A stretch of 64,000 nt of DNA from Liolophura sinensis. Its lineage: Eukaryota > Mollusca > Polyplacophora > Chitonida > Chitonidae. The stretch lies in contig NW_027017969.1 of NCBI RefSeq assembly GCF_032854445.1, positions 126,501 to 190,500 on the forward strand, read 5' to 3'. The notes beneath the pieces were generated by a model. The model had not been told where the DNA came from. It was given only the letters and a program-made list of their open reading frames with translations, and did no database searches. The translations under genes and the position numbers were made by a program. Shown piece by piece: positions 55,645 to 64,000 of the stretch (position 1 is its first letter; each line of letters starts with the position of its first letter).

Positions 55645-57599
55645 TAAACCTGTGCTAAAGGGTTTTAGCATCTAATCTTTCCCTATGTTCCTGCTCATTT
55701 TTAATCAGCCTTACATGACGAGATCCTGTTTGACTATATGAAACGAAGAAAGCGAAATAATAGAAGTGCATAAGCATATTGCTGAATACTGTTTGTGTGG
55801 GTAAGAACTTAAGTTATTATTTTTATTTATTTATTTTTTTGATTGCTGTTTTACGCCGTACTCAAGAATAATTCACTTTTACGACGGTGGTTATAATTAT
55901 GGTGGGAGGAAACCGGGCTGGCACCCAGGACCATTCGCAGGTTGCTTCCAGACCTTTTCCTTTTTAATCCTAATTCAATCCAGACATAGCATGTTAACAA
56001 AAACCATAAGAGAAGAAAGGGTATGTGCAAGAATAACATTTATGTATGTACACTTGGGATTTAATGTCGTACTGAACAATTTTTCAGTCGAGGAACACGT
56101 TTGTGTACATATACTGTGTATCTTCTTGTGGCAGGACAAGTCCGTGGCCTCTCATTCACTGAAGTAAAGTCACCTTCGTTTCAGTCTATCAAATCACATT
56201 TTCCCGAGAGTAAAGGTCAGTGACATGTCCGTGAATGTTCTAATCTAACATCACCCATGGAAGAAAGCATCTTCCTGTCAGTAAGGCTGATACTTTACTG
56301 TACAGAAGAAAATGTTGAGAAACCTACTCATTCGACAGCCATTGGAACTGCGGTCGCCCTGGAGATTTTCAGCCAATCATTACAAGTGTGTATTTTCTTG
56401 TTATGCAAGGTGGCATCCAATTCCTTCTTTAAAAAAACATTATGCAACTGCAGTTATGTGACCTGCTTTTATCAAAACGAACACGCAATATACCCTGTGT
56501 TGTTGTTTGCTCAATACTTTCTATCATGCCCATATTTCCTCAAAATGACCGTTCCAACGATAGCCTTTAACAAATAGATGTTCAGGGAGATATTTGTTAA
56601 GCTAGCATTTCTACGTCTACTGTGGAATGAAATTGTTCCATGCATATTGAACAAAAATACAAACACAACACTCAAAAATACTGTTTTTCAAAGGGGGCAT
56701 AAAATGGCTTAGCAAACGGGGCTGAGCAATACACTTCCATTACTGATCGAAACGGACAACAAGATGGTAACCTGGTGAGATTGTCATTGTGACTTGCGGA
56801 ATGTTTTCCTACTACTGGTTCATTCTCTGCAAAGTGAGTAAATTACAGTGTGAAAATTGTACAAAATAAAATTTCGGTATCATTGCTTTTGAGATCATTT
56901 TTAGATAGTCTAATATATTGGGCGAAAGTGAATACGCTTTACAGATAAGCACAGTATGCGAATCACAGAATTTGTTTTGAGCGTTCGTTAAATGTCCATT
57001 CGTTAGAGTGTTTAATATCGGTAATCTTCTGACCTGTAAGTAGAAGTAAAACTTTAATGTTATGCCACACAACTTTAATTCGGAACAGGAAAACACGTGT
57101 TTAGTTAGAGTTTCTGACATGCACCCGTCACATGCACATTGGTAGAAAGATACATTTTTTGTACGTATTTCCTTAATTTCCGACACACATCAATGAGATT
57201 TTTTTTTTTACGTTTCCTGGTGAACTCCACAAACAAAACGATATGTCGCACATAGCCGAGGTATCTTCAAATATGACCCCGGAGTTTCGCAGACCAATCA
57301 TGTAACACAGCTACAAACACATCTGACACAACAAACCGGTCGAATCGTAACGTATCTGTTTAAAAGTGTCATATGAAAAGAAAAAGCATCTTATCTCTTC
57401 CTGCTGGGAAGAAAAGACAATAAAAGCCGATTTAACTACAAATGTCCATATGCCAACTGGCAATCATCGAATTATTCAAGTAAAACATTATCATGTTTTA
57501 TGGTAACGTATCTGTTGTAAACAAGCCATGTTCTTCAGATCGAAAGTCCTTTCACCTGTGCTGCCTTAGTTAACGACTCAAGATCTTCGGAGGATAATG
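55645..57599. repeat. Non-coding block shared with unit A
   Basis: This is near-identical to 10651-12580, including the SINE fragment at 55825-55970. No gene is supported. Confidence 0.6.
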
Positions 57600-59687
57600 T
57601 GTACAGTCAGCAGTAGGACTCAAATGGAATCCAGATTTCATCGGCTCAGGTAGGCCACCGCAAGTGTATTTTGCAAAACTTGTTATGTTTGGAGATGAAA
57701 TTCACCAACACATCAGAGTCTTTCAAATCGACATCTTTCACTTTCCCGATGTAGCAATCGTTGTCGTAAACTGCCACAATTATCTGATTTTCCAGAGGGA
57801 TGAATTGAACAGAACTCTCAGTCTGTACAGCGGCGGCTGACTCTATTCTCTCGTTAGCTTGATTCGAATCTGCTCCAACTGTCTCTTCAGAACCTATGGT
57901 GATTGCGGCGTCCGATGATGGCTTGGATGACAACGTATGCGGGATCCATCCGTCGCACGGTTTATCCCAACACAGACACCTACCACCTTAACAGGAAATG
58001 TGGCGTACACGTATCACACCGTCGTCAGTAGACTGGACGGCGTGGAGCTTGAGCGTACCGGGTACTGGTTTTGCGTGTAGATTATTCTGAGCTTCAGAAG
58101 TCGCATCGTACTCAGTCCGAAAATAAAAGTGATACTGCATTCACCTCTCATCTGGGACGCCAAATTATAAAAGTCATATCCGTCTTGAATGGTCGCCTTT
58201 CAATGCTTAACGCCCTGAATGGCCATTCGTTTACAGGTAGCACGAATGCCATCACACGGCCCCTTACCGTGCCCCGCTTTGAAATAGTTTCAGGGAGTCG
58301 GAGGTCCGAATTCCTCCACGTGCCTGGCAATAAGTTGGAAAGTAAAACGGTTTTGTACGGAGATGACGGCCTGTCTGTCCAGCATATAACTTTACCCCTG
58401 GCAGGATTGCTCAGATCTGTGGAATGAGAGCGTTCAGTATTGCGTGCACAGCAACGGAATCGTGATGATTGACGTGCGACACGAAGGCAAAATTGGTATG
58501 CGCAAGGACTCCACTTTCAGTTTTATGGTATATGACCACCGAGTGAAATGTTGCAGCGGTGGCGTTGCAATATGCTGACTGTATTTCATCCATTGTTTGG
58601 CAGAGGAAGTTTTCTGCAGAATCCATTTGAACAATGACATGGTCGGTTGGCAAATTCTGTTTCAGGTCATGGAGAGCCTTGTACTGGGTTCATACCCGGA
58701 AAAATTGATCCAAAAATGCCTGATAGTTGTCCACCATCTTTGTTTTAAATGTTTCTCCCCTATTAAAGATTTTAACGATTCACATTTTCTTCTTGCCCTC
58801 AAAGTCTAAAGACCTCCATTCCTCGTATTCTATCTTTTTTGGACACAGCTCTGCTCACAACTTCAGGGTTGGGGGATATTTTTATTCCCCGAGAGATCAG
58901 GCATTTCAGCTTCAACGCCATGTTCTGGTGATTCGTACAAAAGCATTTGTTTTTGGACAAAAGTGAGTTGAAATAGATATATGCAGGCCGGAGTTTGCAG
59001 AGGAGAGAGAAAGATATCCGCCTGATGTTTGGATTTCCCATGAGGAGTTTTTCGTGCAAATTGTGGAGATAATCATTCATTATCCGCACTTGATTCTTTT
59101 CGCCCTCCATCTTTGTAAAATCTTTCTCTCCTGGCATAATTCCGCTGACATCATCGAGCTCTAGAAATGTGTTGACCTGATCCGCTGGCTGAATTTTTAT
59201 GGGATCTCGTCGGGTACGTTTTAAAGAAGCAAGCGTGTTTGATGTTATATTACCACACCGTCGATGAGATGTCCCCGCTGCTATATTAAGGCTGAAGGCA
59301 AATCGGTATTTCTTGATGATTTTCCCACTGATGACCCGGTTGATGATAGCCTGCTTTTGCTGGGATGGGTTCTCTGTTAGATGAGGGCATTCCGCATGCA
59401 CGCTGTTTCCAAGATGCAGACGCCTCATCACAGGAACCTTCTTTCTTAGATCTCGCTCTGTCTTGGACTTCGGCGTTAGCTCGGGCTTGGGCTGTAGAAG
59501 GACCTTTTAGGGATGACGATTTTGAGACTGTTAATTTGAGGCGCTCGCGCCTCTTTTGGATACGCTTGGATTTTCGTTTCTTGGTGTTCAACTTTTGTTT
59601 TAAAGTATTGTCTTTATTTCTGTCCTGCTTTAGTGCTTTTCTTTGCCCTCTAATGGGGGCAGTCCGAACAGGAAAAGGAAACGGCAC
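57600..59687 (-). pseudogene. DDE-transposase-like gene (copy B), broken
   Basis: This is the paralogue of 12581-14621, with the same broken layout: lysine-rich start (59687), a 210-residue frame (59431-58799, DDVSGIMPGEKDF, NKCFCTNHQNMALKLKC), MDSAENFLCQTMDEIQ and FAFVSHVNHH (58640-58411), and tail AVYDNDCYIGKV (57933-57646). It has a stretch of about 75 bp near 57933-58010 that unit A lacks. In FAFVSHVNHH the aspartate found in unit A is His, so if that residue is catalytic this copy has lost it. Confidence 0.5.
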
Positions 59688-60854
59688 AGGGAGGCGCGGG
59701 GAGTTGGACCCTGTGATTAGGAAGGTTATGTGACGCTTACTTTTAGGGTTGGCAACATCTATACATTAAATGTTGGGGTCAAAATTGACAATATCTTTAG
59801 GGTTGTTTCTGCACTTTTCTTTTAACAGTGGTATTAACAATTCTTCAGTGCGTCTGGTGCGGAAAAAGACATTTTGATACAAGTTGTATGGAGAAAGATT
59901 ATTGTGCAGATTTCTTATAAAGATTATAACATACTTAAAGTAGTATATTATCTGGAAGGATGTTAAGAAACGTAATGATGAATTTAAATCCACCAAAAAC
60001 AATGGATTTACTGCTTTAGTCAATCATCAACCGACCGTCCGGTGCCAATCAGTGGGTGATATGGATTCTAGCTTTCCAGACTGTCGTACCAATTTCAAAC
60101 CATAGTGGTCGAGGTTGAAGTTAAGATTTATGACAATGGCACACCTGGCCAAAATTAAGATTCTGAGTTTTCAGATGCTGAAATTGATATTTGTCCGGGC
60201 ATTTCCCATCGCTCTTGCTTTAATGACTGGTAAACTATAGCTTTAACCTCTGTGCTAATATCAAAATATAATATTTATATACTATTCACAATGGAAATCA
60301 TTCTATTCGCCGAGGGAATCGAAATTTATACCAACATGTATATGCAATGACAACTGCATGTTATTGCCGGCATTCCGAATAGCCAGTTCCTATATAGTCG
60401 AGTACAATGTCATGTCGGCGTTAGTGTATAGAGATTTGTTACCATAGTAAACAAATCTTTCAAGACCAGTTGTATTGAGCCTCTCGTAGCTTTCAACTGT
60501 AAAATGGCATGAGCAGATAAGGCTGCTTTCGATTGATACAAAACCTTTTTCTGTATTTCTACGCTTTCCTGAGTATCAAATCGTCTGAAATCTTCATGGT
60601 TCAACGATGACCTGTTTTAACGACAGTATGCAGAATTTCAAATGATTTGTGGAGAAATTAGAAATTTTTTTTCACCAAGATTTGCCTAAAAAAGTCAATA
60701 AAACCAGGCTAAATATCCAGTGATCTTAAGTGCCATATGACTCAGATCAATGTACCCTTTTTAACTTAGTTCAACCGTACATACACGGATAGCTAATGAT
60801 GAATAAGTGACAAACCTGGACAATAATCCTTTAAGATACAGGAGAACAACTTAC
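59688..60854. other. Non-coding, shared with unit A
   Basis: This is near-identical to 14622-15809. No gene is supported. Confidence 0.5.
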
Positions 60855-60953
60855 CTTATTCTGTATGTTGACATTAGCACCCTGCTCGGCAAGGATTCGA
60901 GCAACGTCCACGATACCGCGTGATGCTGCCACGTATAAAGGTGTATCCCCATC
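60855..60953 (-). CDS. Ankyrin-repeat exon, 99 bp
   Basis: A GTAACAG acceptor, exactly 99 bp and a GTAAGT donor. It encodes DGDTPLYVAASRGIVDVARI and ends GANVNIQNK, a full ankyrin repeat in phase 0. It is the unit B counterpart of 15810-15908, with several amino-acid differences. On the minus strand it is the most 5' ankyrin exon of the window. Confidence 0.8.
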
Positions 60954-61787
60954 CTGTTACATAATATAATGGCAAAAACTCCGTAAACATGTCTAAACGT
61001 ACGGCCGAGTTGTAAACCATAAAATGGTACACACTAGAGGTAGTGAACGAATTACTGATAAATACAACGGTACTGTTTTATGGGAGACTTTCTTTCATCT
61101 TCGGATAGTCGGTGTTGTCAGTGCTCCTACTTTACAGTGTGTGCATGTCATGTATTTTTTAACAAAGCTCAACGATGTTCGGCCTGCATGCGGTACTTAT
61201 AAAGGCATTATTACACAGCGATTATCAGCTTTAAAGCAGTTATAGTTTTCTGTCTTCTGATGTGCAAATATGAGAAAAATTGGATTTTTTCGCAATTTGA
61301 TCGCAATTTGCGACACAAAAATACTTCGCAAGATAAAAATAATAAAAAAAGTCCATAATCAAGACGTTCAATCACGTCAGGTAACATGTTAAGAATGTTG
61401 AAATTCAACGTTTTCGTTTTCAAATGACATGACTTCCGCTGTATCAGTTAAAGCCTTCTTTGCTTACACATTGCATTCTTTTTCTTTCCAAATATTGTCC
61501 AGAGAACGCCTATTATGTGTGTTAAATTTCACGTCGATCTGATATGGGGTTCTGAAGAAAATGACTGTCAAATGGTTTTAACCCAATATGAACACAAGTT
61601 CAGGTGACACTAGTCAACCAAATTTTAATTCGCCAAAATTCCGCTCAATATGCAACCCACACCTAAGTTTAACGCATTTCTGTTGAGCGTTTTTAGTTGT
61701 TGAAGTTTTCCAGCTTTGTAAACTGTATAAATTGGGACTTTTTGGCATGAACTACTTTCGGTTTGCTGACGTCACTTCTTGTTATGT
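60954..61787. other. Intron-like sequence, shared with unit A
   Basis: This matches about 15909-16760 until the LINE insertion. No gene is seen. Confidence 0.5.
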
Positions 61788-62390
61788 ACCCCCGTGGGGT
61801 TTCCGGGGTGATAAGAATAGGACCTCAGCCCTCTAGGCAAGCTTGTCGTAACAGTCGACTATCATAGAGCTCTCCTGTGTGAGCCCGGTGAATGTAATAG
61901 GCTCACATCGTCCCGGTTGTGTGAGTGGCAACTGGGGAGCGAACTGTTTGCCGTGGGTTGCGACCCGTAATCTACTAGGACGGGATCCTGGTGGCTGACG
62001 GCGTGTTGGTCTTGCGAGATCCTCACGCCCAACACGTCACATTGGCCCTTACTTGGGGAGAGGCGGGAGGTCGGATGGGCCCGGTCCGATCAATCGGCTT
62101 GGTCATGTCTTGCCTCTGCGTGGTCCCAATTGCCTCAATAACAACACATCATTAAGCGAACAAATGTTATTTCTGAAATATCGTTTGCGGGACTACGCTT
62201 TGAGGCGGTGGCTCATGGGTCAATCGAGTAGATTGAATTTAGCCTTTGGTATAAATCAATCTGTTCGAGTATACCTCATATGGAATCCTTTTTGTCTTTC
62301 CTGCTGGGTATTCCCAGGTTCAGGCATCGCCCTTGTTAGCACTCCGTGGTGGGTGGGGAACATATGGGGTGAAATTTATATACACATACG

Positions 62391-63749
62391 ATGTCTGCCG
62401 TACAATTTCCTTCAAATGTTTCTAATATATCTACTGTATCTGCCTCTCAACCGACTTCGTCTTCAAATGCTGATAATAAGAGGAAGTCATCTGACACACT
62501 GGGTAATGAACAGAGCAGTTGACCGGCTTTCATTGTTCTCTCAACCAAGAGTGAACAAAAGCCGGCTTTAAAAATTTATCCGTTTCTTCTACAAAGGGCT
62601 CTTCAGGGCGCAGATTGAACTCTAAAAAAACGTTAAAAAACCTAGATCCGGAGACATTGTCATTGAATGTTTCCGGCAACAACAGTCAAAAAATTTACTT
62701 AAATAAAATATCTGACATATCTGTTTTCACGTCCCCTCACCATTCCCTGAACAGCTGTCAGGGAATCATTCTTGACAGGGATGGTGATATAACTGACCTG
62801 ACTGAGGAAGAAATTTGCCAAGAACTAAATTCACAGGGTGTTACCAGAGTGAGATGCTTCGTTACGAAGAAATCTAGTAACCCCTTTACACGTAATACAA
62901 ACCTGCTTACCTTTAACACTACCTCCCTTCCGTCTCATATCCACTTTGGCCCGCATAGGGTTAATGTGGATTTATATATCCCCAATCCTACACGCTGTTT
63001 TAATTGCCAAAGATTTGGTCATGGCAAGGGACAATGTAAGAACAGACTCATTTGCTTCAGATGAGGCAGTGAAGGGCATGATGCTTTCGACTGCAGCAAC
63101 ACAGTTAAGTGTTGCAACTGCAGTGGAGATCGCACGGCCGCCTCAAGGGACTGTCCGCTTTTCGTTGAGAAAAAGCAAATTATCAATTTGAAAATTAAAA
63201 ACAATATCTCCTATCAGGACGCAGGGAAATTAGCCTCACTTTCTAATACTCCTCTACCGACTTAGTTTGCCAATGGGGTCAAGCGAGTAGCAACTGTTGC
63301 TACTCAAAACTTTTGGACTTGCCCATTGGAAACGACAAACATAGTTATGTTTCTGTGCAACTTCCGTCTCAAACTTCATTTAATTCTTCCTCAACTCAAA
63401 CTCCTTCAAAAGAACAAATAAAAACAGTAAATAGTATAGAACACCCTGGTAAACGAGCTGAGCCCAATTGCGCTAAAAGCTATAAAAATAAGTCCAAAAG
63501 TCAATCTCAAAATAATAATAAAATAACTAATAAACCTGGTGGCCCACAGAACGTCCCTCTAAGGCCACTAGGGATCCTATCCCAACTTTCAAGAAGTTGG
63601 GATCGTTGGAGGACGTTGGTCCTTCAACATCAGATGCGGATGTGATGGATATATCACCCGCACCAGGGAGATCTTCCAGCCGATCTCCACGAAAGGGTCG
63701 TCCTCGGCCCAAACATAAAGCAAAGTCTCCTATACGTCTTCCTCCATAA
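62391..63749 (+). pseudogene. LINE ORF1 (gag-like, CCHC knuckles), broken
   Basis: The ATG at 62391 starts MSAVQFPSNVSNISTVSASQ, a Ser/Thr-rich region, and meets TGA at 62519. After a frameshift the frame from about 62600 carries an RRM-like segment (GVTRVRCFVTKK, PHRVNVDLYIPNPTRCFNCQ) and a first CCHC knuckle (CFNCQRFGHGKGQC). A TGA at 63062 sits where the next knuckle's Cys would be, and the same frame continues GSEGHDAFDC and CCNCSGDRTAASRDC. Further breaks follow before a Lys/Ser/Asn-rich tail (63313-63645). This is a typical nucleic-acid-binding ORF1 of Jockey-group LINEs. Confidence 0.75.
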
Positions 63750-64000
63750 TGGCGATATATGACAAAATTATACAATGGAATTGTCGAGGCCCGAAGGTAA
63801 ATTTTATTGAAATAACACAGCTTGTCCAATCATTAAGTCCTACTGCCCCGTGACATCTGACAAAGACAAAATAACTCTTAAAAATTTCTCATTATACAGT
63901 ACGTACTCAAATGAAGAAGAGCGAGGCGGATCTTCTGTCTTCGTCAATAACAATATTATTCGCAGCCCTGTTGCTCTGGATACAGAGCTTCAGGCTGTGG
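63749..64000 (+). pseudogene. LINE ORF2 endonuclease start, truncated by window
   Basis: The ATG at 63749 opens MAIYDKIIQWNCRGPKVNF, the usual first beta-strand of an APE endonuclease, then meets TGA after about 35 codons. A second frame continues FSLYSTYSNEEERGGSSVFV and SPVALDTELQAV. The segment that should hold the catalytic Glu appears to be missing, so an internal deletion is likely. Confidence 0.7.

Larger units (their letters stand above)
18150..61787. repeat. Segmental duplication unit B (expanded)
   Basis: This is the right copy of the duplicated segment, expanded by extra ankyrin exons (20.3-24 kb), a further internal duplication (26020-27780 resembles 34060-35150), SINEs, and the nested gypsy/Polinton insertion at 36534-55595. 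Homology to unit A stops near 34.4 kb and resumes at 55645. It ends where a Jockey-type LINE is inserted at 61788; unit A reads straight through the equivalent site near 16760. Confidence 0.8.
61788..64000 (+). mobile_element. Jockey/CR1-type LINE, 5' part
   Basis: The element begins with CCCCCGTGGGGTTTCCGGGG directly at the point where unit B stops matching unit A, which suggests a complete 5' end. A 600-bp leader precedes ORF1, then ORF2 begins near 63749. The rest lies outside the window. Confidence 0.75.

Overview
The window looks like metazoan nuclear DNA, most likely from a lophotrochozoan invertebrate (mollusc or relative). Evidence: short GT-AG-bounded ankyrin exons, tRNA-derived SINEs whose tail resembles those common in bivalve and brachiopod genomes, L1/Tx1-like and Jockey-like LINEs, a Ty3/gypsy element and a Polinton/Maverick. 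I see no bacterial operons, tRNA, rRNA or CRISPR arrays. The host part is AT-rich; the Polinton (36.6-50.7 kb) is visibly GC-richer.

Layout. Positions 1 to about 16.8 kb (unit A) and about 18.15 to 61.79 kb (unit B) are two copies of one ancestral segment. The shared order is: LINE endonuclease fragment, ankyrin exons, an unknown 1-kb block, an L1-like LINE, a repeat-rich block, more ankyrin exons, a transposase-like gene, and a further ankyrin exon. Unit B has grown by internal duplication and insertions. All ankyrin exons are on the minus strand; well-preserved ones are exactly 99 bp, one 33-residue repeat each, phase 0 at both ends.

Inside unit B lies a nested pair of elements. A Ty3/gypsy retrotransposon (36539-55590, minus strand, 264-bp LTRs, 5-bp target duplication GATTC) has its left LTR split by a 14,023-bp Polinton/Maverick (36637-50659) with about 82-bp terminal inverted repeats and a CCACT target duplication. 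The Polinton keeps a recognisable virus-like gene set: protein-primed DNA polymerase B, retroviral-type integrase, packaging ATPase, double jelly-roll major capsid protein, and several smaller element-specific genes, including three related genes (47.2-49.3 kb) that look like shuffled fibre or attachment modules. Most larger genes carry stops or frameshifts, so this copy appears dead unless homopolymer errors in the assembly explain part of it. No maturation protease was recognised.

The right end (61.79-64 kb) is the 5' part of a Jockey/CR1-type LINE with CCHC knuckles that runs off the window. Most remaining sequence is intron or intergenic repeat debris in which no further gene can be supported.
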